DNA from: UBA4742 sp037138595
GTDB lineage: Bacteria > Actinomycetota > Acidimicrobiia > Acidimicrobiales > Acidimicrobilacustridaceae
Assembly: GCA_037138595.1 (NCBI GenBank)
Contig: JBAXIB010000014.1
Coordinates: forward strand, 1-64,000
Reading direction: 5' to 3'
DNA length: 64,000 nt
Positions 52,251 to 61,638 of the stretch are shown piece by piece. The stretch's first letter is position 1. Every line of letters starts with the position of its first letter. Made by a program: the position numbers and the translations under genes. Below the pieces are notes generated by a model. It made no database searches. It was given only the letters and a program-made list of their open reading frames with translations, and had not been told where the DNA came from.

Positions 52251-53672
52251 TCAGGGTTGGATAACGATCAGGCGTTCTTCGGTCATTTCGATAGCGCTGT
52301 ATTTCGGACCTTCACGAGTGTTCCCCGAGTCACGAAGGCCGCCATAAGGCATCTGATCGGCGCGCCAGGTCGGAACTTCGTTCACCATGACTGCACCGAA
52401 TTCCAGGGTGCGAGTCGCTTCGAGCGCCTTGGCAATATTCGACGTAAACACCGATGCCTGCAGTCCGTATCGACTGTCATTGGCAATTCGCAATGCCTCA
52501 GAAAAATCAACATACGCAGCTACGCCGACCACCGGTCCGAACACTTCGTTCCGGCACACTTCCATCTCTGGTGCTACCCCGATAAGCACCGTCGGGACCA
52601 AGACGCCGCCGACTACGTTGCCACCTGTCGCCACCGACGCGCCTTCGGCGACTGCATCTTGCACCCATTCCAGGACCCGAGTCGTGTCAGCCGGTGTGAT
52701 CAACGCGCTCACGTCGGTGCCATCGTCGGTGGGATCACCAGTAACGAGTCGTTCGACCGCCGCAACGAGCGCCGCGACAAACTCGTCATGAATGGACGCG
52801 TGCACATAAACACGCTGCACCGAAATGCATGACTGTCCAGCAAACGAGAACCCGGCTATCGCTATCTTGCGGGCCGCTCCTGACCAATCGCCGTCCGGCT
52901 CGATCACTACTGGTGCGTTGTTACCTAACTCAAGGCTGACCTTTTTGCGCGGCGCGGCGGCACGAATTGCCCATCCCACCGCCGGTGACCCAGTGAAGGT
53001 CACCATAGCAATGTCATCGTGAGTCACCATCCGATCAGCGGTCGCACCATTGCAGGTCACGACGTTGAGCCAGCCAGCCGGTAAACCGCATTCGTCAAGC
53101 AACATATTGGCCAGTTTCAAAGCGGTCAGCGGGGTCGACGAAGCGGGCTTTAACACCACTGGGCAACCGGCGGCGATCGCCGGCGCGAGCTTGTGGGCCA
53201 CCAAATTGAGCGGAAAATTAAACGGTGAAATCGCAGCGATCACACCAATCGGCATCCGTTGCACGAAGCCGATCTTCCCTACGCCAACCGAACTCGCATC
53301 GAGCGCAACCATTTCGCCGGCCATCGTTCTGGCTACGGCTGCGGCGAAACGAAACGTCTCAACCGCGCGTGCCGCTTCAACGCGAGCCGTTTTGATGGGC
53401 TTAGCCGACTCAGCCGAGATCGATTGCGCAAATGCTTCTTGGCGCTCGTCAAGCAGGTCGGCGGCGCGATCGAGCACGCGCGCTCGTTCAAATGCGGGTG
53501 GAGGACCGTCCCGATGACAGGCGAGAGCGGCATCGATTGCACGATCAATGTGTTCTTCGGTCCCTACAGGTACACGACCAACGACCGCGCCCGAAAATGG
53601 TGACAGAACTTCAGAACTCGTTTTGGTAGTCACAAGTTGGTCACCGATGCGCATCGGTGTTTGATCAGTCAT
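52251..53672 (-). CDS. Aldehyde dehydrogenase family protein
   Basis: About 473 residues, NAD(P)-dependent. ISPFNFPLNLVAHKLAPAIA, VVLKPASSTPLTALKLANML, VTFTGSPAVGWAIRAAAPRK, VSLELGNNAPVVI (general-base Glu) and GFSFAGQSCISVQRVYVH (catalytic Cys) are all present. It resembles the succinate-semialdehyde/glyceraldehyde-3-phosphate-like ALDHs with SFAGQSCIS. ATG 53672 overlaps the end of mmsA by eight bases, placing it third in an aminotransferase-mmsA-ALDH operon. Likely substrates are amine-derived semialdehydes. Confidence 0.9.
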   Translation of the reverse strand: MTDQTPMRIGDQLVTTKTSSEVLSPFSGAVVGRVPVGTEEHIDRAIDAALACHRDGPPPAFERARVLDRAADLLDERQEAFAQSISAESAKPIKTARVEAARAVETFRFAAAVARTMAGEMVALDASSVGVGKIGFVQRMPIGVIAAISPFNFPLNLVAHKLAPAIAAGCPVVLKPASSTPLTALKLANMLLDECGLPAGWLNVVTCNGATADRMVTHDDIAMVTFTGSPAVGWAIRAAAPRKKVSLELGNNAPVVIEPDGDWSGAARKIAIAGFSFAGQSCISVQRVYVHASIHDEFVAALVAAVERLVTGDPTDDGTDVSALITPADTTRVLEWVQDAVAEGASVATGGNVVGGVLVPTVLIGVAPEMEVCRNEVFGPVVGVAAYVDFSEALRIANDSRYGLQASVFTSNIAKALEATRTLEFGAVMVNEVPTWRADQMPYGGLRDSGNTREGPKYSAIEMTEERLIVIQP

Positions 53673-55173
53673 GAGTTGGAAATCCAAGGTTGGGTGCAGT
53701 CGCTTGGGCAGCAGGAGAAACTTCAGGCCAGCGAGAAGTCACGACTTTGCCCCGAGTGTAAAAATGCACTCCGTCAGCACCGTGCATGTGGGTATCGCCG
53801 AACAGGCTTTGGTTCCAACCGCCGAATGAGTAGTACGCCATCGGTACGGGAATCGGAACATTGATACCGACCATTCCAGCCTCAACCTCAAATTGGAAAC
53901 GGCGCGCAGCAGCGCCATCACGGGTAAACAACGCGACACCGTTGCCATAAGGATTGTCGTTCACGAGTTGTGTTCCTTCGGCCGCAGTCGCGACTCGCAC
54001 CACCGACAGCACTGGACCAAAAATCTCGTCGGTATAAATCGTCATGTCAGTCGTAACGCGATCGAACAACGTGGGGCCTACGAAAAAACCATCAGGTCGA
54101 TCATCAATGCGTAATCCGCGACCGTCTACCACCACGGTTGCACCGGCCTGTTCGCCCGATTCGATGTAGGAAACAATTTTGTCACGATGGGCCGCGGTAA
54201 CAACCGGCCCCATGTCGGTATCGAGGTTAGAGCCGTCACCGATGGTAAGTCTCGCAATGCGGTCGGCAATCCGCGTCACCAAATCGTCACCGATTGGATC
54301 GACTGCGACTACCACCGAAATAGCCATACACCGCTCGCCCGCAGAGCCATAGCCAGCGCTGACCGCAGCATCGGCGGCGACATCGAGATCGGCGTCAGGT
54401 AAGACGATCATGTGATTCTTTGCACCGCCGAGTGCTTGAACCCGTTTGCCGTGGGTGGCTGCCGTTTCATAAACGTAACGGGCGATGGGTGTCGATCCAA
54501 CAAAGCTCACTCCGGCAATGCCTGGATGATGCAATATCGCATCGACTGCTTCTTTGTCCCCATGGACCACGCTAAAAACACCATCGGGGAGGCCAGCTTG
54601 TTTCCAAAGCTCGGCGAGCAGCAACGATGCCGAAGGGTCGCGTTCGCTCGGTTTCAAAATGAACGCGTTGCCACACGCAATGGCGACTGGGAACATCCAC
54701 ATCGGGACCATCACTGGAAAATTGAATGGAGTGATTCCGGCGACGACGCCAACGGGTTGGCGAATTGAATACACGTCAACACCAGTCGATACACCTTCGC
54801 TGAATTCACCTTTCAACATCTGCGGAATCCCGCAAGCAAAATCAGCAACCTCAAGCCCTCGGCCGACTTCGCCAAGCGCGTCGCTCGTAACCTTGCCGTG
54901 CTCGGCGGTAATCAAATTGGCTAGGTCGATTTGGTGATTCGAAACCAACTCTCGGAACGCGAACATGACCTTGGCGCGACGAGTGAGCGAATCTGCTCGC
55001 CATGATCGTGCTGCTTCGGCCGCCGATGCCACGACCTGATCAACATCATCGGCATTGGCCAAGATGACCTTGCCGGTAACAGCGCCGGTCGCTGGGTTGA
55101 ACACGTCACTCGTGCGCGTTGATGAACCAACCCACCGCTTGCCATCACGCCAATGCACGATCTCGTCGGTCAT
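53665..55173 (-). CDS. mmsA: Methylmalonate-semialdehyde dehydrogenase (CoA-acylating)
   Basis: A 502-residue ALDH of the MmsA type, forming propionyl-CoA or acetyl-CoA from methylmalonate or malonate semialdehyde. GITPFNFPVMVPMWMFPVAI, CGNAFILKPSERDPSASLLL, SFVGSTPIARYVYETAATHG, VQALGGAKNHMIVLPDADLD and GYGSAGERCMAISVVVAV (catalytic Cys) are characteristic; the C-terminal FGGWNQSLFGDTHMHGADGV is diagnostic. With the class-III aminotransferase two bases upstream, a beta-alanine or beta-aminoisobutyrate pathway is likely: transaminate, then oxidise to acyl-CoA. Confidence 0.94.
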   Translation of the reverse strand: MTDEIVHWRDGKRWVGSSTRTSDVFNPATGAVTGKVILANADDVDQVVASAAEAARSWRADSLTRRAKVMFAFRELVSNHQIDLANLITAEHGKVTSDALGEVGRGLEVADFACGIPQMLKGEFSEGVSTGVDVYSIRQPVGVVAGITPFNFPVMVPMWMFPVAIACGNAFILKPSERDPSASLLLAELWKQAGLPDGVFSVVHGDKEAVDAILHHPGIAGVSFVGSTPIARYVYETAATHGKRVQALGGAKNHMIVLPDADLDVAADAAVSAGYGSAGERCMAISVVVAVDPIGDDLVTRIADRIARLTIGDGSNLDTDMGPVVTAAHRDKIVSYIESGEQAGATVVVDGRGLRIDDRPDGFFVGPTLFDRVTTDMTIYTDEIFGPVLSVVRVATAAEGTQLVNDNPYGNGVALFTRDGAAARRFQFEVEAGMVGINVPIPVPMAYYSFGGWNQSLFGDTHMHGADGVHFYTRGKVVTSRWPEVSPAAQATAPNLGFPTHD

Positions 55174-55175
55174 TG

Positions 55176-56474
55176 CTACGCCTCGCGATCGACTTGGGTC
55201 AGTACCTCAATAAGGATGTCCGCGGCCTCAGATGCCTCATCTGCGGTAAGGCTAAGTGGTGGTGTCAGACGAAGGCAGTTTCCGAACAACCCACCTTTGC
55301 CTACCAGCAATGCAGCCTGAAGCGCGAGTTCACTCGCTCGATTCGCAGCCTGCGGGTTCGGAGCACGGCCATCCGCGTCCACCAGTTCGATGCCGATCAT
55401 CAAGCCTTTTCCGCGAACCTCGCCTACCACGTTTAGCTGGTCAGCCAATGGTGCCAGCTTCGCCATGAGTTGCGCCCCCATCGCCAACGAATTGGCTTGG
55501 AGATCATGGTCAAGTGCGTATTTCAGGTTGGCCAATGCACCGGCACATACCAGTGGGTTTCCACCGAAGGTTGAGATCGAATTAGCGGTGAGACCATCCA
55601 TTAACGAAGGCGAAGCGATTACCCCAGCCATCGACAAACCGTTCCCGAGTCCTTTCGCGAACGTGATCATGTCAGGAACGATGCCGTGCGCTTCGTAGCC
55701 CCAAAAATGTTCACCGGTACGGCCCCAGCCGGTTTGAACCTCGTCGCTGATGAATAAGATTCCAGACTCATCAAGCACTTCTTTCATGGCACCAAAAAAC
55801 CCGTCAGGGGGAACCGTGAAACCACCGACACCTTGGATTGGTTCGGCGATCATGCATGCAACATCGCCGGCGGTCGCAATGTTGATGATGTCCCGCAGGT
55901 CGGCCACGCAAGCATCAATGAAGGCGTCATCGTCGTAGGCACGAAATGGACTCCTGAATCGATAGCCATTTTGTACATAACTCACGGTGAAAGGGCTCAG
56001 ACTTGATGCCGACCAACCTCGATTTCCAGTGATCCCCATGGTGGCGAACGAACGACCGTGATAGCTGTTGCGAAGCGCGAGCACTTGGTCGCTGCGCCGC
56101 GCCGTCGATGCCAATAACAACGCGGCTTCATTCGCTTCTGAACCAGAAGTAGTGAAAAAAACTTTGGCATCAGGGATTCCCGACAACGCAGAAATCTGTT
56201 CCGCCAGCGCGATCATCGGCTCGATCAGATACAGCGTCGAGGTGTGAATCATCCGACCGGCTTGCTCCCGGATCGCGTCAACCACCTCAGGCACGTTGTA
56301 CCCGGTCATTGTGGTCAAGATCCCGCCGAAGAAATCGAGATAGCGCCTTCCTTCAGCGTCGATGACGTGGCGACCTGCTCCGTCGACGATGGCGATCGGA
56401 TTTTCATAATTTAGGGCCAGCCAGTCAGGCATCACTCGGCGATGGCGGGCAAGGAGGGCGGCGTGTTCAGCCAC
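55176..56474 (-). CDS. Class-III (omega-type) PLP aminotransferase
   Basis: About 432 residues from GTG 56474, which has AGGAG ten bases upstream. FFTTSGSEANEAALLLASTA binds the PLP phosphate; FISDEVQTGWGRTGEHFWG holds the PLP-ring Asp; and ITFAKGLGNGLSMAGVIAS contains the Schiff-base Lys. SYHGRSFATMGITGN is close to the alanine-glyoxylate aminotransferase 2 / beta-alanine:pyruvate group. It leads an operon with mmsA and a second ALDH. Donor amines could be beta-alanine, beta-aminoisobutyrate, GABA or putrescine. Confidence 0.9.
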   Translation of the reverse strand: MAEHAALLARHRRVMPDWLALNYENPIAIVDGAGRHVIDAEGRRYLDFFGGILTTMTGYNVPEVVDAIREQAGRMIHTSTLYLIEPMIALAEQISALSGIPDAKVFFTTSGSEANEAALLLASTARRSDQVLALRNSYHGRSFATMGITGNRGWSASSLSPFTVSYVQNGYRFRSPFRAYDDDAFIDACVADLRDIINIATAGDVACMIAEPIQGVGGFTVPPDGFFGAMKEVLDESGILFISDEVQTGWGRTGEHFWGYEAHGIVPDMITFAKGLGNGLSMAGVIASPSLMDGLTANSISTFGGNPLVCAGALANLKYALDHDLQANSLAMGAQLMAKLAPLADQLNVVGEVRGKGLMIGIELVDADGRAPNPQAANRASELALQAALLVGKGGLFGNCLRLTPPLSLTADEASEAADILIEVLTQVDREA

Positions 56475-56493
56475 GGCTATCAGTCTCCTACGA

Positions 56494-56507
56494 CATATTT
56501 GAATGTG
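56494..56507. promoter_or_regulatory. Weak palindrome between aminotransferase and FAD oxidase genes
   Basis: CATATTTGAATGTG is a 14-base imperfect palindrome (CA-ATT/AAT-TG) in the 103-base gap between two divergent catabolic genes. It overlaps AT-rich promoter-like sequence, so it may be an operator; the evidence is only its symmetry and position. Confidence 0.25.
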
Positions 56508-56577
56508 GTGTTGCATCCTTTCACTGATCGCGCCATCTCCACACTGCGAGCCGAATTTGTTCGCGTACGATCCCAGA

Positions 56578-57900
56578 GTGACTCAACCCCGCGTTCCAGG
56601 CGCGCGCCTGTCTTCGAGCTATCAAGAAGCGGTGCTGTGGCAGGCCCAGGCCACACCCCCGACCATCGAGGCCCACCGCCTCCCGGCCGAGGCCGAGGTC
56701 GTCATCATCGGTGCCGGATACTGCGGTTTAAGCGCCGGTCGAGTGCTCGGTAAGGCTGGCCAATCGGTGGTTGTCGTTGAGCGTGATCCGCTCGGTTTCG
56801 GGGCAAGCACCCGCAACGGCGGAATGGTGCTGCCCGAACTCAAAGCCGGTCCATCGACGCTCGAAGCCAAGTACGGGTCAATCGGTCGGCAGGTCTATCG
56901 AGAAGTCAATGACGCGTTCGACCACACCGAAAGTCTGATCGCCAATGAACAGATCGATTGCGACTACCGACGAGATGGTCAGCTTTACCTCGCCCATAAC
57001 CACACCCATGTCGCGCCGCTACAGGCCATGGCTGCCGAGCACGGATCGGAACTCGGCGAGCCAGTGTTTTGGGTACCTCGTGACGAACTCGCCGCCGAAA
57101 TTGGTTCGACTGAGTTCTTCGGGGGTGTCGTGCTGGAACGCTCAGGCGGACTGCACCCAGCGAAGTACCACACCGGTCTGGCGCGCCTCGCATTGGAATC
57201 TGGTGTCGAGATCCACGACCGCACCACAGCAATCTCAATAGAGCGAGTCCGCGGTACTACGCCGCGGTACCGAGTCACGACCAGTCGAGGAACGATCGCG
57301 ACCAAACAGGTCATCGTTGCGACCAATGCCTACGCCGATGGACTCGTGCCGTGGCTGCGACGGCGAGTGCTTCCAGTCGCAAGTTCGATTATCGCCACCA
57401 ACATTCTCGAACCAGACCTTGCATCGCAGATCAGTCCACGCGGTCGAATGTTCGTCGACACCAAGAACTTCTTGTTCTATTGGCGGCTCACCCCCGATGG
57501 ACGAATGGTCTTTGGCGGACGCCGCTCGCTCGCTCCAGCCAGCATCAGCGAGGTTCGCGATTTCCTGTATGCCTCAATGATTGCGATCCATCCTCAACTG
57601 GCTGAATCATCGGTTGACTATGCATGGACTGGTCATGTGGCGATCACGTTCGACCGAATGCCGCATTTCGGTCGAGTTCCGCACGGTCTAGCTGAAGGCG
57701 CGCTGTATGCAACTGGCTGCAACGGCTCGGGCGTTGCACTCAACAGCTGGCTTGGTGTTCGCGCCGCAGAAGTCATCGGTGGACAAGCACCGCCCGCTTT
57801 CGCCGAACTTCCGTTTACCGCCGTTCCTGTTCATGGAGCTCGCAAGGCCTACTTACCCATCGTCAGCAAATGGTTCGCGCACCAAGACGCAAAGCGTTAA
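56578..57900 (+). CDS. FAD-dependent amine oxidoreductase (DAO fold, PuuB-like)
   Basis: About 440 residues from GTG 56578. VVIIGAGYCGLSAGRVLGKA is the FAD-binding GxGxxG, followed by VERDPLGFGASTRNGGMVLP, the ASxRNGG stretch of glycine-oxidase/gamma-glutamylputrescine-oxidase enzymes. QVIVATNAYADGLVPWL and LYATGCNGSGVALNSWLGVR near the C-terminus close the cofactor site. The family deaminates secondary or primary amines with O2 to an aldehyde. The context (Pot transporter, ALDHs) supports a polyamine-derived substrate. No gamma-glutamylputrescine synthetase (puuA) lies in the window. Confidence 0.88.
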   Translation: MTQPRVPGARLSSSYQEAVLWQAQATPPTIEAHRLPAEAEVVIIGAGYCGLSAGRVLGKAGQSVVVVERDPLGFGASTRNGGMVLPELKAGPSTLEAKYGSIGRQVYREVNDAFDHTESLIANEQIDCDYRRDGQLYLAHNHTHVAPLQAMAAEHGSELGEPVFWVPRDELAAEIGSTEFFGGVVLERSGGLHPAKYHTGLARLALESGVEIHDRTTAISIERVRGTTPRYRVTTSRGTIATKQVIVATNAYADGLVPWLRRRVLPVASSIIATNILEPDLASQISPRGRMFVDTKNFLFYWRLTPDGRMVFGGRRSLAPASISEVRDFLYASMIAIHPQLAESSVDYAWTGHVAITFDRMPHFGRVPHGLAEGALYATGCNGSGVALNSWLGVRAAEVIGGQAPPAFAELPFTAVPVHGARKAYLPIVSKWFAHQDAKR

Positions 57901-58632
57901 TCAGGAAACGGCGGCGATCAGATCAGCTGATCGGGATTCTTCGTCCAGGAGGAAATAGATCATCATCACGGCGGGGAGAGCCACGAGTGGCATGAGCACT
58001 ATTTCGGGCACGAGGTGCCCGAGCGCCGCGAACACCGGTCCGTTTCCTAGTGCGTGCATGACCGCCGCGATCGCGAGACCTCCCCCTAATTCGAGTCCCT
58101 CACAGGTCAACCACACCACCAAGACGGCAACAAAGGTTGGTCGCACGAGGCGCACACTTCGACGCATTGTCGCAAATACGCCTTTTCGCTCGATGTTGAT
58201 CAGCGGCATCACCAAGATCGTCGCTGACGCGAGCAGCATGCCCGGAACGACGAACAGCGCGAACCCAATCGTGATCGCAGCCGTCAATATCGCGTCCGCG
58301 GCCAACAACTTGAGCCACGGCAACGCCTTGGCCATCTCGAGCACGGTCGGTCGGTGTACCTGTTGACGCTTGGCGCGCTCTAGCTGTTCGAGGATCCCTG
58401 CCAGAAAATGGTGCGCGAGCGAACTAGACATCACAAGTATCAGGGCAGCAACCCACGGCCACGTGGATTTCGCAACGTCGTGTCTCACGCCGCGCTCATC
58501 AAAGAGGAACAGCTCAACGAAGACGAGCGGAGTCTGCACGATGGCGGCCAAAAGTGTGATGAAAACAAAATCTTGACGCCAAGCAACCAGTGTCGTCCAC
58601 CAAGTTGTCCGGATTGAAACTCGAGTCGTCAT
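57901..58632 (-). CDS. Membrane protein of unknown function
   Basis: About 243 residues from ATG 58632 (AAAGGTG upstream) with five to six helices: residues 18-42, 52-75, 110-140 (ILTAAITIGFALFVVPGMLL), 165-190 and 205-230. The FVVPGMLLASATILVMPLIN segment and RRSVRLVRPTF resemble the YciC/DUF975-like glycerophosphoryl membrane domains that begin bacterial DUF membrane families, but I do not name it. It is convergent with the FAD oxidase gene (adjacent stops) and 34 bases downstream of the aminotransferase gene, probably in that operon. Confidence 0.7.
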   Translation of the reverse strand: MTTRVSIRTTWWTTLVAWRQDFVFITLLAAIVQTPLVFVELFLFDERGVRHDVAKSTWPWVAALILVMSSSLAHHFLAGILEQLERAKRQQVHRPTVLEMAKALPWLKLLAADAILTAAITIGFALFVVPGMLLASATILVMPLINIERKGVFATMRRSVRLVRPTFVAVLVVWLTCEGLELGGGLAIAAVMHALGNGPVFAALGHLVPEIVLMPLVALPAVMMIYFLLDEESRSADLIAAVS

Positions 58633-58666
58633 GACGACACCTTTGTGCTCGTCTCGACCACCCGAC

Positions 58667-60058
58667 TCAGGACGCGAGTGCCTCGCAGAATGACGTGAAC
58701 TGCTCAACATAGCGATCAATATCGTCGTCAGAATGTTGCACCGACAACGTCCATTGTTCTTCATCACCTGGGGTCATAAACACGCCACGATTGATTGCCC
58801 ACGGGAACGCAGCTCCGAAGAGCTCGGGCTTGGTTGCCAAGAAGTCACGATAATTACGCGACCGTTCTTTGCGAAACGACACGCATCCTTTTGCTCCAAG
58901 GTCGACCGTGTGAGCCGGGATCCCATTGGCATCAATCGCTTGTTGGCAACCCGACGCAAGGCGCGAGCCCAACATCGCTAGACGGGCGTAAGCCTCAGTT
59001 GTCATGATCTCGGTGAGCGACGCGAGCCCCGCGGCAGCGACCAAGGGATTGCCATTGAAGGTTCCCATCTGGGCTGCGCCGTGAGCGATGACATCCATAA
59101 TGGCTTCGTCGCCACCAAACGCTGCGCCCGGAGTGCCACCGAACACTGCTTTCGCAAAACATGCCAAATGTGGGCGCACGCCATAGCGTTCGCCTGCGCC
59201 GCCTTCGGCGACCGTCACACCTGACTTCACTTCATCGAAAATCAAGACCACGCCGTGTTTTTCACACAGGTCTTTCAGCGCCTGCAAATAGCCGGGTTCA
59301 GGCTCAACGATGCCGATGTTCATCATCACGGGCTCGAGAATCAAGCACGCGATTTCAGATCCGCGTTCAGCTAGTAGCTCCGCGAATGCGTCGGCGTCAT
59401 TGAACGGCACCACCAGCGTGTACTTCGCAGTGTCAGCAGGGATTCCCGCCGACATCGGCGTGGTGGGACTCATGTCGCGACTGCCGACTGACTCCGCGTT
59501 CGGGAGTACCGAGAACATCACCGCGTCGTGATGTCCGTGGTACGAGCCCTCGATTTTGACAATGACATCTCTGCCCGTCGCTGCTCGCGCCACCCGAATC
59601 GCATCCATCGTGGCTTCGGTGCCGGAATTCGCAAAACGAACCTTGTCAAGATCGAACCGCCGACAAATTTCTTCGGCTAACGACACCGTGACCGGAGTTG
59701 GAGCAGCAAAATGGGTTCCAGTTGAGACAGCTTTTGTGACGGCTTCCACAATTTTTGGGTGAGCGTGACCCACAATTCCGACACCGAAGCCCCCATGAAA
59801 ATCAACATAGGAGTTGCCGTCGACATCCCAAACTCGACTACCCAATCCACGTTCGACATAGAGCGGATACGGATCGCCTGCTTGAAACGACGATGGCACT
59901 CCAAGCGGTAGATGCGTGACCGCTCGCTCATAGAGCGCCTTGCTAGCCGTAGTCCGCTCAAGCAGTGTCGCCATTTCGAGATAGCTCAACTCGGCGGCAC
60001 GCGCGCTCAGTCGGTCGCTGTGGGTTACGAGCCCCGTCGGATCTTGGGTATTTGTCAT
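58667..60058 (-). CDS. Glutamate-1-semialdehyde aminomutase-like aminotransferase
   Basis: A 463-residue class-III PLP enzyme. DVDGNSYVDFHGGFGVGIVG, VRFANSGTEATMDAIRVARA, KIEGSYHGHHDAVMFSV, LIFDEVKSGVTVAEGGAGER and CFAKAVFGGTPGAAFGG (Schiff-base Lys) follow the HemL pattern. It is longer than HemL (about 430) and lies with ALDH and polyamine genes, not heme genes, so it is probably a catabolic aminotransferase of the same fold rather than the heme-pathway aminomutase. Its start overlaps the upstream ALDH stop by one base. Confidence 0.88.
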   Translation of the reverse strand: MTNTQDPTGLVTHSDRLSARAAELSYLEMATLLERTTASKALYERAVTHLPLGVPSSFQAGDPYPLYVERGLGSRVWDVDGNSYVDFHGGFGVGIVGHAHPKIVEAVTKAVSTGTHFAAPTPVTVSLAEEICRRFDLDKVRFANSGTEATMDAIRVARAATGRDVIVKIEGSYHGHHDAVMFSVLPNAESVGSRDMSPTTPMSAGIPADTAKYTLVVPFNDADAFAELLAERGSEIACLILEPVMMNIGIVEPEPGYLQALKDLCEKHGVVLIFDEVKSGVTVAEGGAGERYGVRPHLACFAKAVFGGTPGAAFGGDEAIMDVIAHGAAQMGTFNGNPLVAAAGLASLTEIMTTEAYARLAMLGSRLASGCQQAIDANGIPAHTVDLGAKGCVSFRKERSRNYRDFLATKPELFGAAFPWAINRGVFMTPGDEEQWTLSVQHSDDDIDRYVEQFTSFCEALAS

Positions 60059-61494
60059 CAGTGCTTAATCATCACATGTTTGAGTTCGGTGTAATGCTCA
60101 ACCGAGTAAATGGACATGTCCTTTCCATATCCCGATTGTTTGAACCCACCGTGGGGCATCTCCGAGACAATGGGGATGTGGTCATTCACCCACACGCAAC
60201 CAAACTTCAACGAGCGGCTCATGCGCATGGCACGACCGACGTCTTTGGTCCACACGCTGGCTGACAGTCCGTAATTGACATCATTTGCCCAGGCCAACGC
60301 TTGGTCATCGTCACTGAAGCGTTGCACGCTGATCACGGGCCCAAAAACCTCGCGCTGGACAATCTCAGAATCTTGAGCGGGATTCGCCAACACGGTGGGC
60401 TGATAAAAGAAGCCCGGACCGTCGATTGATGCCCCACCGGTCACCACTTCGGCACCGGCGTCCACCGCCCGCGTCACCATGCCGGCAACGCGATCGTGCT
60501 GCTTGGCCGAGATGACTGGTCCGACCGCCGTATCAGGATGAGTTGGATCTCCGGTGATGATTTCTGCGACCGCAGCGCCAAGTTTGCTCACCAACGTTTC
60601 ATAGACGGCAGGGCCCGCGATCACCCGACAGGGCGCCGTGCAGTCTTGGCCCGAGTTGTAATAGCCAACTTCGACGAGGCACTCGACGAGTGCATCAATG
60701 TCAGCGTCATCAAAAACCACAACCGGCGCTTTACCGCCAAGTTCGAGATGCACCCGTTTGAGAGAATCGGACGCATTTCGAGCAATCAACTTGCCGGTTT
60801 CAACATCGCCAGTGATTGAAACGATCGCCACCTGCGGGTTTCGTACCAGTGCATCACCCACGGTATGGCCGTGACCAGTAACCACGTTGAACACGCCCGG
60901 CGGGAAAATATCGGCTGACAACTCAGCCAATTTCAGTGCCGACAACGGCGTCAATTCAGACGGCTTCAAAATGAATGTGTTGCCTGCGGCCAGTGCGGGA
61001 CCGAATTTCCAGGTCGCCATATTCAGCGGATAGTTCCAAGGTGCAATACCAACCGCAACGCCGAGAGGGTCACGGCGAAGAAACGACGTGTGATCTTCGA
61101 GGTAATCGCCACCCGCCTGCGCCTGCAATGTGCGGGCAGCACCGGCGAAGAACCGGATGTTGTCGACAGTTAGGTCAAATTCAAAGTCGATGATCGACGA
61201 TGGTTTGCCGACGTTGGCCATTTCGAGGGCTTTGAGTTCGTCGATATTTTCCTCAATAGCATCAGCCAACGCCAGCAACTTTTCAGACCGCTCGCGAGGA
61301 GTGGTGTGGCCCCACGTGAGAAAGGCAGCGGCAGCAGCATCTACCGCCGCGTCGGCATCTTCGGCGCCGCTGGCCGCAACTTCGGCAATCGTCAGACCGG
61401 TCGCGGGATTGATAACTGAATCGGTCTCACCGCTAGCAGCCGGAACCCATTGACCGGTAATGAAATTCTCGTGGTGCACGTCGTGGTCTCCCAT
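60058..61494 (-). CDS. patD: Gamma-aminobutyraldehyde dehydrogenase-like ALDH
   Basis: A 478-residue NAD-dependent ALDH converting 4-aminobutyraldehyde to GABA in putrescine breakdown. GIAPWNYPLNMATWKFGPAL, HLELGGKAPVVVFDDADIDA (base Glu), GYYNSGQDCTAPCRVIAG (catalytic Cys) and the C-terminal SLKFGCVWVNDHIPIVSEMP with HGGFKQSGYGKDMS are close to the PatD/Prr group as I recall it. It is first in an ALDH-aminotransferase-membrane-protein operon and divergent from the polyamine transporter gene potA, which supports the assignment. Confidence 0.87.
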   Translation of the reverse strand: MGDHDVHHENFITGQWVPAASGETDSVINPATGLTIAEVAASGAEDADAAVDAAAAAFLTWGHTTPRERSEKLLALADAIEENIDELKALEMANVGKPSSIIDFEFDLTVDNIRFFAGAARTLQAQAGGDYLEDHTSFLRRDPLGVAVGIAPWNYPLNMATWKFGPALAAGNTFILKPSELTPLSALKLAELSADIFPPGVFNVVTGHGHTVGDALVRNPQVAIVSITGDVETGKLIARNASDSLKRVHLELGGKAPVVVFDDADIDALVECLVEVGYYNSGQDCTAPCRVIAGPAVYETLVSKLGAAVAEIITGDPTHPDTAVGPVISAKQHDRVAGMVTRAVDAGAEVVTGGASIDGPGFFYQPTVLANPAQDSEIVQREVFGPVISVQRFSDDDQALAWANDVNYGLSASVWTKDVGRAMRMSRSLKFGCVWVNDHIPIVSEMPHGGFKQSGYGKDMSIYSVEHYTELKHVMIKH

Positions 61495-61501
61495 TCATCG
61501 A

Positions 61502-61539
61502 AGGTTGACTTGCCTGCGCTGCAATCTCGCGTGGTCAAC
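61502..61539. promoter_or_regulatory. Inverted half-sites between patD-like and potA genes
   Basis: GGTTGAC (61502-61508) and GTCAACC (61533-61539) are inverted 7-base half-sites 31 bases apart centre to centre, about three helical turns, in the 144-base divergent region. They could bind one regulator of both polyamine uptake and catabolism. Confidence 0.3.
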
Positions 61540-61638
61540 CACCTTAAGCAAACGATACCGGCGCCGAACGAACCGTCCGCCTTTTGCTGCACAGGATCGC
61601 CCAACCATTCGATCGCGAACTGTGTAACGTGCCCACTA

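Noticed and set aside
58667..60058. Calling this gene hemL (heme pathway)
   Set aside because: Fold and motifs match, but context is amine catabolism with a one-base overlap to an ALDH, and it is longer than HemL.
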